Source: Arthrobacter sp. (lineage in GTDB: Bacteria; Actinomycetota; Actinomycetes; Actinomycetales; Micrococcaceae). Taken from it: a stretch of 64,000 bases of DNA. Shown piece by piece: positions 16,910 through 25,433 of the stretch (position 1 is its first letter; every line of letters begins with the position of its first letter). The position numbers were made by a program, and so were the translations under genes. The stretch lies in NCBI RefSeq assembly GCF_031179985.1, contig NZ_JAPSHJ010000012.1, forward strand, positions 44,620-108,619, in the 5' to 3' direction. The notes beneath the pieces are model-generated. The model did not search any database, was not told the DNA's origin, and saw only the letters and a list, made by a program, of their open reading frames with translations.

Positions 16910-17269
16910 TTAGCTGAAGTTGGGGGCTTCAGCGCCATTGAGTACGTTTGTGAAGTCCACGTAGACGTCGTCGCCCTCGATGGTGACCGCAAAAACCGGT
17001 ACCGGGTCGTAGGCAGGCAGCTGAAGTGGCTCCCCCGTGCGGAGATCGAACTGGGATCCATGGCCCCAGCACTCGATCATGCAACCCTCGACTTCACCCT
17101 CCGAAAGGGAGACGTCCGCATGCGAGCAGGTGTCGCCAATTGCATGGATGTCACCCATCGAGTCCTTCACAATGGCGACGGGGTAGTCGTCGATCAGGAT
17201 GCGCAGTGCCTGCTTGAGTTTGATCTCACTGGCGCTGCAGACGAGCTCACCCTTCGGCTGTTCAGTCAT
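16910..17269 (-). CDS. Rieske [2Fe-2S] ferredoxin in the suf operon
   Basis: A 119-residue stand-alone Rieske protein annotated in relatives as a non-haem iron oxygenase ferredoxin subunit. The cluster ligands C48-x-H50 and C67-x2-H70 are intact. It lies between sufD and sufC, a position I recall in other actinobacterial suf operons. No oxygenase gene is nearby, so it more likely supplies electrons for cluster assembly or tests cluster delivery. That role is inference. Confidence 0.9.
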   Translation of the reverse strand: MTEQPKGELVCSASEIKLKQALRILIDDYPVAIVKDSMGDIHAIGDTCSHADVSLSEGEVEGCMIECWGHGSQFDLRTGEPLQLPAYDPVPVFAVTIEGDDVYVDFTNVLNGAEAPNFS

Positions 17270-17289
17270 GTGGTTGTTTCCGTGCCCGT

Positions 17290-18576
17290 TCAGTTATTGG
17301 TAGCGGCGAGTTCGCGCTCAACAGCAGCAGTGAGGCGCTCCTCGAGCGCCGGCACCTTGATCTTCTGGATGATTTCGTTCAGGAAGCCCCGAACCACCAG
17401 ACGGCGGGCAACCTCTTCCGAGATTCCGCGGGCCATCAGGTAGAACAGGTGCTCGTCGTCGAAACGTCCGGTGGCGCTTGCGTGCCCCGCACCCTCGATC
17501 AGGCCGGTTTCAATTTCCAGGTTCGGGACGGAGTCGGCGCGGGCGCCATCCGTCAATACCAGGTTGCGGTTGGCCTCGTAGGTGTCCGTGCCTTCTGCTT
17601 CCTTACGGATGAGGACGTCGCCTACCCAGACGGTGTGGGCATTCTTGCCCTGCAGTGCACCCTTGTAAAGAACATTGGACTTGCAGTTGGCCACAGAGTG
17701 GTCAACGAACAGCCGCTGCTCAAGGTGCTGGCCGGCGTCGGCGAAGTACAGGCCCAGGAGCTCAACTTCGGCGCCGGTGGCAGTGAAGCGTGCTGACGGG
17801 GTCATGCGCACCAGGTCGCCACCGAGGCTCACCACGATGTGCTTGAACTTCGCGTCGCGGCCAAGTTTTGCCTGCTGTGAGGACGCGTGCACGGAATCGT
17901 CATGCCACTCCTGGAGCGAAATGACGGTGAGGTCAGCGCCGTCCCCTACCAGGATTTCGACGTTCTGCGAGACGACGGCGGTGCCCTGGTGATCAAGGAC
18001 CACCACGGCCTTGGAGAACTTCTTCGCCTCGATGACGATGTGCTGTGCTGAAGCCTCGGTGCCTTGGCCGGTGATCAGGACACTGATTTCATCCGCTACC
18101 TGCGCTTCAGCGGGGACCGTGATGACGGTGGCCTCAGTGAAGTTCTCCCAGGCATTGGCCGAAACCCTGTCTTCAGGAATCGCAGCAGAACCGATGCGGT
18201 TGTCGTTGCGGTCAACCGTTTCCACCAGGACTCCCAAGGGTGCTGTGACAAGCACCTCAGGGGCAGTTCCGGTCAACGCGTCCGTGTGGAGCCCGCGAAG
18301 GCGCTTCAGCGGCGTGAAGCGCCAGTCTTCCTCCATACCGGTGAGCGGCTTGAAGTCGGCCAGGTTGTAGGACGTCAGGCGTCCGGCCCGTGAGCTGTCG
18401 GGAATCCCGACGCCGCCACCGTGGGAGTGGCTCTTGGCGGAAGCTCCAGCCAGCGGGGCCTTCGATTCAGTGGAATTGATGGGCGAAAGGCTCTCGCCCT
18501 CCTCGGTGAAACCGTTGATGAACGGCTGGGCTGAGGGCGCGCCGATTCGCGCTTTTTCGGTGGTGATTTCAGTCAT
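17290..18576 (-). CDS. sufD: Fe-S cluster assembly protein SufD
   Basis: SufD pairs with SufB in the SufBC2D scaffold. The 428-residue protein has the UPF0051 C-terminal beta-helix with characteristic ETGLIEGAGHASATGRFD, the basis of the call, and the family tail LFYLMARGISEEVARRLVVRGF. The N-terminal 60 residues are variable. It begins two bases after the sufB stop, so it is co-translated with sufB. Confidence 0.94.
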   Translation of the reverse strand: MTEITTEKARIGAPSAQPFINGFTEEGESLSPINSTESKAPLAGASAKSHSHGGGVGIPDSSRAGRLTSYNLADFKPLTGMEEDWRFTPLKRLRGLHTDALTGTAPEVLVTAPLGVLVETVDRNDNRIGSAAIPEDRVSANAWENFTEATVITVPAEAQVADEISVLITGQGTEASAQHIVIEAKKFSKAVVVLDHQGTAVVSQNVEILVGDGADLTVISLQEWHDDSVHASSQQAKLGRDAKFKHIVVSLGGDLVRMTPSARFTATGAEVELLGLYFADAGQHLEQRLFVDHSVANCKSNVLYKGALQGKNAHTVWVGDVLIRKEAEGTDTYEANRNLVLTDGARADSVPNLEIETGLIEGAGHASATGRFDDEHLFYLMARGISEEVARRLVVRGFLNEIIQKIKVPALEERLTAAVERELAATNN

Positions 18577-18578
18577 CG

Positions 18579-20042
18579 TTATCCGACGGACCCTTCCATC
18601 TGCAGTTCAATCAGGCGGTTCAGCTCGAGTGCGTACTCCATCGGGAGTTCGCGGGCAATTGGTTCGATGAAGCCGCGGACGATCATCGCCATGGCTTCGT
18701 CTTCGCGCATACCGCGGGACATGAGGTAGAAGAGCTGTTCTTCACTGACCCGGGACACCGTTGCCTCGTGCCCCATAACGACGTCGTCCTCGCGGATGTC
18801 GATGTACGGGTACGTGTCCGAGCGGCTGATGGTGTCAACCAGCAGCGCGTCACAGCGGACCGTGTTAGCGGAGTGCTTGGCACCTTCGCGCACCTGGACC
18901 AGGCCACGGTAGGCCGCGCGGCCTCCACCACGGGCCACAGACTTGGACACAATCGAGCTCTTGGTGTTGGGCGCGATGTGGACCATCTTGGAGCCGGTGT
19001 CCTGGTGCTGGCCCTCGCCGGCGAAAGCGATGGACAGGGTTTCACCCTTGGCGTGCTCTCCCACCAGGTAGACAGCGGGGTACTTCATGGTCACCTTGGA
19101 ACCGATGTTGCCATCGATCCACTCCATGGTGGCGCCCTCTTCACAGATGGCGCGCTTGGTGACCAGGTTGTACACGTTATTGGACCAGTTCTGGATGGTC
19201 GTGTAGCGGACGCGGGCGCCCTTCTTCACGATGATCTCCACAACGGCGGAGTGCAGCGAGTCCGAGGTGTAAATCGGCGCCGTGCAGCCCTCGATGTAGT
19301 GAACATAGGAGTCTTCGTCCGCGATAATCAGGGTGCGTTCGAACTGGCCCATGTTTTCCGTGTTGATGCGGAAGTATGCCTGCAGGGGGATGTCTACGTG
19401 GACGCCCTTGGGCACGTACACGAAGGACCCGCCTGACCAGACAGCCGTGTTCAGCGACGCGAACTTGTTATCGCCCACGGGGATGATGGTGCCGAAGTAC
19501 TCCTGGAAGATCTCAGGGTGCTCCCGCAGCGCGGTATCGGTATCAAGGAAGATGACGCCCTGCTTTTCAAGGTCCTCACGCAGCTGGTGGTAGACGACCT
19601 CGGACTCGTACTGGGCGGCGACGCCGGAGACCAGCCGCTGCTTTTCGGCCTCGGGGATGCCGAGCTTGTCATACGTGTTCTTGATGTCGTCCGGCAGGTC
19701 CTCCCAGCTGGTGGCCTGCTTCTCGGTGGACCGCACGAAGTACTTGATGTTGTCGAAGTCGATGCCCGACAGGTCCGCACCCCAAGTGGGCATGGGTTTG
19801 CGGTCGAAGTACTTCAGGCCCTTGAGGCGGAGGTCCAGCATCCACTGGGGCTCGCTCTTTTTCTCCGAGATGTCCCGGACAACGTCCTCATTGATTCCAC
19901 GGCGGGCGTTGGCGCCGACGTCGTTCTTGTCGGACCAGCCGTACTCGTAGGTGCCGATTCCGTGGAGCTCGGGATTCTTTTCCAGAATCTCCGAAATCAC
20001 AGTAGAGTCAGCAACCTTTTTCTCTGATAGTTGGTCCGTCAT
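18579..20042 (-). CDS. sufB: Fe-S cluster assembly protein SufB
   Basis: A 487-residue SufB, the scaffold subunit on which clusters are assembled. It shows [18 protein letters not shown], the YIEGCTAP segment and the C-terminal DTYPYID...[20 protein letters not shown] block typical of SufB. The ATG at 20042 has GAAAGG upstream and overlaps the sufR stop by one base (TGATG), so repressor and scaffold are translated together. A longer upstream reading is the antisense-free part of sufR and is not SufB. Confidence 0.96.
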   Translation of the reverse strand: MTDQLSEKKVADSTVISEILEKNPELHGIGTYEYGWSDKNDVGANARRGINEDVVRDISEKKSEPQWMLDLRLKGLKYFDRKPMPTWGADLSGIDFDNIKYFVRSTEKQATSWEDLPDDIKNTYDKLGIPEAEKQRLVSGVAAQYESEVVYHQLREDLEKQGVIFLDTDTALREHPEIFQEYFGTIIPVGDNKFASLNTAVWSGGSFVYVPKGVHVDIPLQAYFRINTENMGQFERTLIIADEDSYVHYIEGCTAPIYTSDSLHSAVVEIIVKKGARVRYTTIQNWSNNVYNLVTKRAICEEGATMEWIDGNIGSKVTMKYPAVYLVGEHAKGETLSIAFAGEGQHQDTGSKMVHIAPNTKSSIVSKSVARGGGRAAYRGLVQVREGAKHSANTVRCDALLVDTISRSDTYPYIDIREDDVVMGHEATVSRVSEEQLFYLMSRGMREDEAMAMIVRGFIEPIARELPMEYALELNRLIELQMEGSVG

Positions 20043-20896
20043 CACGGCCTTTCTTGCAGATGGTTGGATACTTCGTCCGGGTTTTCCGGCAATACTTCTG
20101 AGGTTCCGGGTGCTGCGGGTGTTTCCCGCCCCTGAACCGCCGGTCGACCCGTAGGTATGTGGGTAGTACAAACATGCCCGCCGCGGGCCAACGTGGAGAG
20201 GCGGCGCACGTCAACGCCTACCAGCCGGGAAAAAACTTCGGTTTCCACGTCGCAGAACACCGGGAACTGGGCAGCGAGCTGTTGAATCGGGCAGTGGCCC
20301 TGGCAGAGCTGGACGCTGGAGAGCGCGGCGGGAAGGGGCGCCTTGGCTTCAATGGAAGCTGCCGATGAAACGTAACCGTCCTTGGAGAGGGCCGCGGACA
20401 GGGCCCGCGCCCTTGCAGTGATATCAGCCCCGGCTGCTTCAACTTCCGGCGCGTAGCGGCGTTCCATATCGGAGAAACGCTCGACGGCGAACTCCCGGAC
20501 CGCTTCGGAGCCAGCCATGTGCTCGAGCTGCTTGAGTGCAGAGCTTGCAATGTTCAGGTAGTCGTCCCCGAGGCTCGATTGGCCCTGTGAGCTCAGAACA
20601 TAACGGCGGGCGGGACGGCCTGCACCGGCGCCGGCCCTGGCCACGCGCTTTATTTCGATCACTCCCCTGCGGGCGAGGTGATCAAGGTGGCGGCGGACTG
20701 CAGCCGGGGTGAAGCCCAGAAGGTCGCCAAGCTCAGCGGCACTTACCGGTCCATGCTCCAGAACGGCGTTCAGAACGCGGTCGCGGGTACGGTCCTCAGC
20801 CTCGGCGATTGCCGAAGCCGGAACAGGTTGGAGCACCGCCGGCACGCCTGCTGGCGCGCTGCGGCTGATCAAGCGCGCAGAAGTGGATGAGCTCAT
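20042..20896 (-). CDS. sufR: SufR-type Fe-S-sensing transcriptional repressor
   Basis: A 284-residue winged-helix regulator of the SufR/DeoR-like group. The helix-turn-helix is at about 40-77 ([22 protein letters not shown]). The C-terminal half carries C198, C202, C215 and C243, which can ligate the iron-sulfur cluster that controls DNA binding. It is the first gene of the suf operon and should repress it when clusters are plentiful. ATG 20896 is chosen; GTG 20905 is an alternative but lies in the operator. Confidence 0.9.
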   Translation of the reverse strand: MSSSTSARLISRSAPAGVPAVLQPVPASAIAEAEDRTRDRVLNAVLEHGPVSAAELGDLLGFTPAAVRRHLDHLARRGVIEIKRVARAGAGAGRPARRYVLSSQGQSSLGDDYLNIASSALKQLEHMAGSEAVREFAVERFSDMERRYAPEVEAAGADITARARALSAALSKDGYVSSAASIEAKAPLPAALSSVQLCQGHCPIQQLAAQFPVFCDVETEVFSRLVGVDVRRLSTLARGGHVCTTHIPTGRPAVQGRETPAAPGTSEVLPENPDEVSNHLQERP

Positions 20897-20903
20897 GGAA
20901 TAC

Positions 20904-20949
20904 ACAACATAATGATGTCGTAATTTAGTCCCGGCATCCAGTAAGGCAA
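20904..20949 (-). promoter_or_regulatory. suf promoter with candidate SufR operator
   Basis: On the minus strand, -35 TTGCCT (20949-20944) and -10 TAAATT (20927-20922) are 16 bases apart. Directly downstream lies the inverted repeat ACGACAT-CATT-ATGTTGT (20921-20904), with six of seven positions matched, over the expected transcription start. Position and symmetry suggest an autoregulatory SufR site. Confidence 0.6.
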
Positions 20950-21025
20950 GGCTCGCCTGCTCGCTGCCTCATTGTGACATCGGACACCCCGGCACCCGAA
21001 CTGAGTGCACTGCTACTACATCACG

Positions 21026-21031
21026 TAGAAT
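21026..21031 (+). promoter_or_regulatory. leaderless -10 box of the ABC exporter/ctaA operon
   Basis: TAGAAT followed by six bases and the GTG at 21038. This picks GTG 21038 over the adjacent TTG 21035 as the start. No ribosome site is present. Confidence 0.55.
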
Positions 21032-21037
21032 GCTTTG

Positions 21038-22006
21038 GTGCAATCCCCCCAATCCACTGTTCTGTCCATAGACGGGTTAGTCAAGGACGTTGGTCCGCTC
21101 CCGGCCCTGGATGGCAAGATGCTCCGGGTAGTGGGTGGCCTGTCCCTCGTGGCCGAGCGCGGCAAAGTCACTGCCCTCCTGGGCGCCAACGGCGCAGGCA
21201 AAACGACCACGATTGAATGCGCACAAGGCCTTCAAAAACGCACTGGTGGAACCATTTCGCTGCTGGGGCAGGACCCGGATGCAGCAGATGCAGGCCTTCG
21301 CTCCCGTGTCGGTGTGATGCTGCAGGATGGCGGACTGCCGCCGTCGGCCCGTCCTATCCCGTTGCTCCGCCATATAGCGGGAATGTACCGGGATCCGTGG
21401 GCTCTGGACGAACTGATTCAGCGGCTGGGGATCGATACCTTCAGCAGGACCAGCGTGCGACGTCTTTCCGGTGGGCAGAAGCAGCGCCTGGCCCTCGCTG
21501 CCGCTCTTGTGGGCCGGCCCGAGGCGCTTTTCCTTGACGAGCCGAGCGCCGGTCTGGATCCGCAGTCCCGGAACATCGTCTTTGAACTCATCACCGAACT
21601 GCGTTCGGCCGGGATGGGAATCATTCTGACAACCCATCTCATGGACGACGCACAGCGTCTCGCCGACTACGTCTACATCATTGACGCCGGCAGGAACGTG
21701 GCCGAGGGAACGGTGGCGCAACTGCTGCAGCGGAACGTTTCGCCTGACCCGAGCCAGCCCCACATCCGCACGCTCCTTTTCGAGGCGCGGCCCGGCCTTG
21801 ATTTCACCGGTGTTTTTCCCGCCGGAATTGATGTGAGAGAGAGCAGGGCCGGCAGCTACTCGGTCACGGGTGCGCTCAGCCCGGAGGACCTTGCTGCCCT
21901 CACCGCCTGGTGGGCAGCGCGCGGCATCATGCCCGGATCCCTGAGCCTGGAAGCGCGGAGCCTCGAAGATGTATTCCTGGACATTTCGGGAAGGGATATC
22001 CGATGA
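21038..22006 (+). CDS. ABC-2 type exporter ATP-binding protein
   Basis: A 322-residue DrrA-like ATPase with Walker A GANGAGKTT near 49, the signature LSGGQKQRLALAAAL and Walker B LFLDEPSAGLD, followed by an about 90-residue C-terminal extension. It overlaps the permease gene by four bases, and ctaA follows, an arrangement recalled from mycobacteria and streptomycetes where an ABC pair sits beside ctaA. The cargo is unknown; a link to haem or respiratory chain assembly is inferred only from position. Confidence 0.9.
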   Translation: MQSPQSTVLSIDGLVKDVGPLPALDGKMLRVVGGLSLVAERGKVTALLGANGAGKTTTIECAQGLQKRTGGTISLLGQDPDAADAGLRSRVGVMLQDGGLPPSARPIPLLRHIAGMYRDPWALDELIQRLGIDTFSRTSVRRLSGGQKQRLALAAALVGRPEALFLDEPSAGLDPQSRNIVFELITELRSAGMGIILTTHLMDDAQRLADYVYIIDAGRNVAEGTVAQLLQRNVSPDPSQPHIRTLLFEARPGLDFTGVFPAGIDVRESRAGSYSVTGALSPEDLAALTAWWAARGIMPGSLSLEARSLEDVFLDISGRDIR

Positions 22007-22761
22007 ACGAGACACTCGGAGGCGCACCCGCGCCCCTGTTCAGACGGATCGCGCTGCAAGGCGGCTATGAGGCCCTGACCATGATCCGGAACGGCGAACA
22101 ACTGATACTTGCCATCGTGCTGCCGCTCTTGGCCTTGGTGGGCCTGACCGTCACGCCGCTGCTGGACGGGCTCGGCGGCAGCCGGGTTGACGTCGCAGTG
22201 CCGGGCATCCTCGCACTCTGCGCCATGTCCACTGGTTTCACTGGTCAAGGCATCTCCACAGGATTCGACCGCCGTTACGGCGTCCTGCGGTTCCTGTCCA
22301 CCACGCCGCTCGGCCGGACCGGGCTCATCGCTGGCAAGATCCTTGCGGTGCTGGCAGTCCTCGCCCTGCAGGTACTGGTGATCGGTTCAGTAGCCGCGAT
22401 CCTGGGCTGGCAGCCCAACCCGGCAGGCCTGCTCCCGGGCCTCGTCCTGCTGGTGATGGGTGGAGCCGCCTTCACTGCCCTTGGCCTGCTCGTCGCCGGA
22501 ACGGTCCGCCCGGAAGCAACACTGGCCATCACTAACCTGCTGTGGATTCTGCTCGGCGCGCTTGGCGGCATCGTCATCCCGGCCGAACGGCTGCCAGGCC
22601 CGGCGCAGCACGTGGTGCACTTTCTGCCGTCCGGCGCCCTCGGTGAGGCCTTGCGGGACGCGTTGCTGCATGGCGGCGTCAACACCCCCGCCGTCCTTGT
22701 CCTGCTGCTGTGGGCGGCCCTCGCCGGTGCAGCAGCCACCCGTTGGTTCAAGTGGAATTGA
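22003..22761 (+). CDS. ABC-2 type exporter permease
   Basis: A 252-residue membrane protein with six predicted helices, in the DrrB/ABC-2 family. It starts at the ATG overlapping the ATPase stop and ends seven bases before ctaA. RFLSTTPLGRTGLIAGK and the IPAERLPGPAQHVVHFLPSGAL loop match the ABC-2 permease pattern. It forms the channel for the preceding ATPase. Confidence 0.88.
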   Translation: MNETLGGAPAPLFRRIALQGGYEALTMIRNGEQLILAIVLPLLALVGLTVTPLLDGLGGSRVDVAVPGILALCAMSTGFTGQGISTGFDRRYGVLRFLSTTPLGRTGLIAGKILAVLAVLALQVLVIGSVAAILGWQPNPAGLLPGLVLLVMGGAAFTALGLLVAGTVRPEATLAITNLLWILLGALGGIVIPAERLPGPAQHVVHFLPSGALGEALRDALLHGGVNTPAVLVLLLWAALAGAAATRWFKWN

Positions 22762-22768
22762 GAAAACT

Positions 22769-23713
22769 GTGAGTACGGCGTCGCGCCTCACCGGGATCGT
22801 GTCCCGGTTTACTTCCAAGCTCCCCGTGTCGGTGGACGGGACGGTGCTTCGCCTTGCGGTCCTGTCTCTCATCGGCCAGACCATTCTGGTGGTGACCGGT
22901 GGAGCCGTACGCCTCACATCCTCAGGCCTGGGCTGCCCCACCTGGCCGCGTTGCACTGAGGATTCCCTGGTCAACACCCCCGAGATGGGACTCCACGGCT
23001 TCATCGAGTTCGGCAACCGCCTTCTCACATTCGCCCTGGCGGCCGTTGCGGCCTTGATGCTGGTGTATTTGTGGAACCTGCGCAAGGAACGTCGCGATCT
23101 GTTCCTCCTGGCCCTCGGACTGCTGGCCAGCATCCCGGCACAGGCCATCATCGGGGGTATCACTGTCCTCACCCAGCTCAACCCGTGGGTTGTGGGCCTG
23201 CACTTCCTCGTCTCCATGGGGTTGGTGGTGCTGGCAACATTGCTGGTTAACCGGGCCTATGGCAGGACGGGCAGGTTCCGCTCAATACAACTGGCCCCTC
23301 TGCCTGGCGTGGCGCGCCCGCTGATGGCCGCCGTCGCCCTCTTCTCTGCTGTTGCTGTATGCCTGGGAGTTGTGGTGACGGGCGCCGGTCCGCATGCCGG
23401 CGATGCCGATGCCCCGCGCAACAACCTCGACTGGGATCTGTTCTCGCACATTCACGCCGTACCGGCGTACCTGATCACCGCAGGCTCCCTGTTGGCCCTG
23501 TACCTCGTCCTCCAGGGAAAGATCAACGGCCCGTTCCGCTCCGCCGTTTTCCTGTTGCTCTCGGTAACTTTGCTGCAGGCTGTCATTGGCTTCAGTCAGT
23601 ACTACAACGGGATCCCGGCGCTGCTGGTTGGCACACATATGCTCGGTGCGGCACTGCTGATGATCGCAGCAACTAACGCCGCGGACCTCTCCCGCTCAAG
23701 CCCGGTTAAATAA
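22769..23713 (+). CDS. ctaA: haem A synthase (COX15/CtaA)
   Basis: CtaA oxidises the C8 methyl group of haem O to make haem A for cytochrome oxidase. The 314-residue protein has eight membrane helices and the conserved GGAVRLTSSGLGCPTWPRC loop, with haem-ligand histidines such as the one in GLHGFIEFGNR and others in the second half (LFSHIHAVPAY, GTHMLGA). The start is GTG 22769, after the permease stop; upstream codons in this frame belong to the permease region. Its stop is four bases from the first 32-bp repeat. Confidence 0.95.
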   Translation: MSTASRLTGIVSRFTSKLPVSVDGTVLRLAVLSLIGQTILVVTGGAVRLTSSGLGCPTWPRCTEDSLVNTPEMGLHGFIEFGNRLLTFALAAVAALMLVYLWNLRKERRDLFLLALGLLASIPAQAIIGGITVLTQLNPWVVGLHFLVSMGLVVLATLLVNRAYGRTGRFRSIQLAPLPGVARPLMAAVALFSAVAVCLGVVVTGAGPHAGDADAPRNNLDWDLFSHIHAVPAYLITAGSLLALYLVLQGKINGPFRSAVFLLLSVTLLQAVIGFSQYYNGIPALLVGTHMLGAALLMIAATNAADLSRSSPVK

Positions 23714-23716
23714 CCC

Positions 23717-23812
23717 GGACGCTCCTTCAGGTCCTGCGCCTTTATGCGGGACGCTCCTTCAGGTCCTGTGCCTTTATGCGGGACGCTCCTTCAGCTCCTG
23801 TGCCTGAGCGAT
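23717..23812 (+). repeat. tandem array A, three copies of a 32-bp unit
   Basis: Units begin at 23717, 23749 and 23781, with GGACGCTCCTTCAG at the start of each; the first two are nearly identical and the third diverges at its end. The array starts three bases after the ctaA stop codon. Part of the unit is the reverse complement of part of array B. Confidence 0.9.
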
Positions 23813-23813
23813 T

Positions 23814-23973
23814 GCGATTCGGCCGCGAAATGTGAGGGAGCGTTTGCGATTCGGCCGCGAAATGTGAGGGAGCGTCGGCGATTCGGCCGCGAAATGTGAG
23901 GGAGCGTCGGGGGTTCGGCCGCGAAATGTGAGGGAGCGTTTGCGATTCGGCCGCGAGATGTGAGGGAGCGTCG
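23814..23973 (+). repeat. tandem array B, five copies of a 32-bp unit
   Basis: Five contiguous copies at exact 32-base spacing (23814, 23846, 23878, 23910 and 23942). Each contains TTCGGCCGCGARATGTGAGG followed by GAGCGT, with a few variable bases between. TGAGGGAGCGTC in this array pairs with GACGCTCCTTCA in array A with one mismatch. It ends eight bases before the ctaB stop. Confidence 0.92.
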
Positions 23974-23981
23974 GGGAGGGG

Positions 23982-24932
23982 CTAGCCGGCCATTAATGCC
24001 GTGCCAACAAACGGATCAATGGCAAGGGCGATAAAGAGCAGGGTGAGGTAGCTGATGGAGCCGTGGAAAACCTTCATGGCACCCTTGTTCGAAACGTCCC
24101 CGGCCTGCGCCTTGCTGTAGAGGGCGTGGGATTCGTAGAGGAACCATGCCCCTGCGAGTACGGCAGTTGCTGTGTAGACCCAACCGGCGCCGCCGGCCGG
24201 GACCATCAGCAGTGAACACACCACCATGGCCCACGCATAAAGGACAACCTGGACAGAAACCACCCTGGCGCCCGCGATGGCACCAAGCATAGGCACATTG
24301 GCGTTCCGGTAGTCTTCGCCATACCGCATGGAAAGCGGCCAGTAGTGCGGCGGCGTCCACAGGAATATCACCATAAAGAGCACGACGGCGGGCCACTCAA
24401 CGGTGTTGGTTACGGCAGCCCAGGCGATCAGGACGGGGAAGCACCCGGCGGCCCCGCCCCACACAATGTTCTGGGCAGTGCGCCGCTTCAGGATCATGGT
24501 GTAAATGACAACATAGAAAAGGATGGCGCCGAGGCCCAGCCAGGCGGACAGCGGGTTTGCTCCGAACCAGAGGATGGCAATCGCCGCGGCACCAAGAAGC
24601 GACGCGAAAACCAGCGCTTCCCGAGGGGTGACCTCGCCCGTGACGAGAGGCCTCTTCTCGGTACGGTGCATCAGTTTGTCGATGTCGCGGTCAATGTAGC
24701 AGTTGAAGGCGCCCGCACTGCCTGCGGCGAAGGCTCCCCCAACCAGCGTCGCGAGGATGAGCCCAACCGAGGGGAAGCCGCGCTCTGCGTAGATCATGGT
24801 GGGAAGGGTGCTGACGAGGAGGAGTTCAATGACCCTTGGTTTAGTGAGGGCCAGGTACGCCTTCGCTTTGCGGGCGATGCCTGCCTTCCCCGGAAGCCGG
24901 GCAGCGTTGAGAGGCGTATCGGTTGTACTCAC
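23982..24932 (-). CDS. ctaB: protohaem IX farnesyltransferase (haem O synthase)
   Basis: CtaB farnesylates haem b to haem O, the substrate of CtaA. The 316-residue UbiA-family protein has about nine membrane helices and the prenyl-diphosphate binding motif [15 protein letters not shown] in the first loop. The start is GTG 24932 with no clear ribosome site. It is convergent with ctaA across the 32-bp arrays and divergent from tkt. Confidence 0.96.
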   Translation of the reverse strand: MSTTDTPLNAARLPGKAGIARKAKAYLALTKPRVIELLLVSTLPTMIYAERGFPSVGLILATLVGGAFAAGSAGAFNCYIDRDIDKLMHRTEKRPLVTGEVTPREALVFASLLGAAAIAILWFGANPLSAWLGLGAILFYVVIYTMILKRRTAQNIVWGGAAGCFPVLIAWAAVTNTVEWPAVVLFMVIFLWTPPHYWPLSMRYGEDYRNANVPMLGAIAGARVVSVQVVLYAWAMVVCSLLMVPAGGAGWVYTATAVLAGAWFLYESHALYSKAQAGDVSNKGAMKVFHGSISYLTLLFIALAIDPFVGTALMAG

Positions 24933-25137
24933 GTTGCAGTCACTCTGTTCTGTCTGGCGGTTTATTTCCGGTGGACCTCAATGCGGGACCCGCAAAACGG
25001 GCCTGCGCACCCCTTCGGAGGCCTTCGAATATCATACCGTGGAGCTACAGCAGGCATTGTTCACTCAGCCTTCCGTCGGCGTCGTTGTTTTGCCTGCGGC
25101 ATTAGCCAGGGGTTTTCCTGCAACTTTGTCAATGATT

Positions 25138-25170
25138 CAGGGAGGTTAACTGATTCTCACAACCTCCCTG
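25138..25170. repeat. 10-bp inverted repeat between ctaB and tkt
   Basis: CAGGGAGGTT and AACCTCCCTG are perfectly complementary around a 13-base A+T-rich loop. It lies about 50 bases upstream of the tkt -35 box. Its placement in a divergent promoter region suggests an operator or a barrier to read-through. Confidence 0.55.
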
Positions 25171-25221
25171 CTATACGGTGATTCATATAAGGAAAATTCA
25201 GTCCACTTAGTGAGATTCACG

Positions 25222-25250
25222 CTGACCAGAGTGTGGATTGGGGCTAAGCT
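25222..25250 (+). promoter_or_regulatory. tkt operon promoter
   Basis: CTGACC (25222-25227) and TAAGCT (25245-25250) are 17 bases apart. The predicted start near 25257 gives a leader of about 175 bases before tkt. Confidence 0.5.
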
Positions 25251-25433
25251 GTCTGCAGATCAGCACGCAAGGGGTAGCGCTGGAAAGCGTATTCCCGCCT
25301 CTGCCATGCGACTGAAGATAGATCAACGTTTCAATGGTGAACGGCTGGTACACACTGCAGCAGGCGCCATCATGTGCCCTGCTCCGGCCTGACCGTACCA
25401 ATTGCCGTCAGCACAGAGAGGGGCCCGGTTTTC

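Larger units (their letters stand above)
24933..25433. other. divergent ctaB/tkt regulatory region, no gene found
   Basis: About 500 bases without a supportable coding gene. It holds a -10-like TATGAT on the minus strand (25036-25031) that could serve ctaB, the inverted repeat at 25138-25170, and the tkt promoter at 25222-25250. The short plus-strand reading from 25334 runs into tkt out of frame and looks like chance. Confidence 0.5.

Noticed and set aside
23717..23973. CRISPR array
   Set aside because: The 32-bp units are contiguous with no unique spacers and no cas genes lie near.
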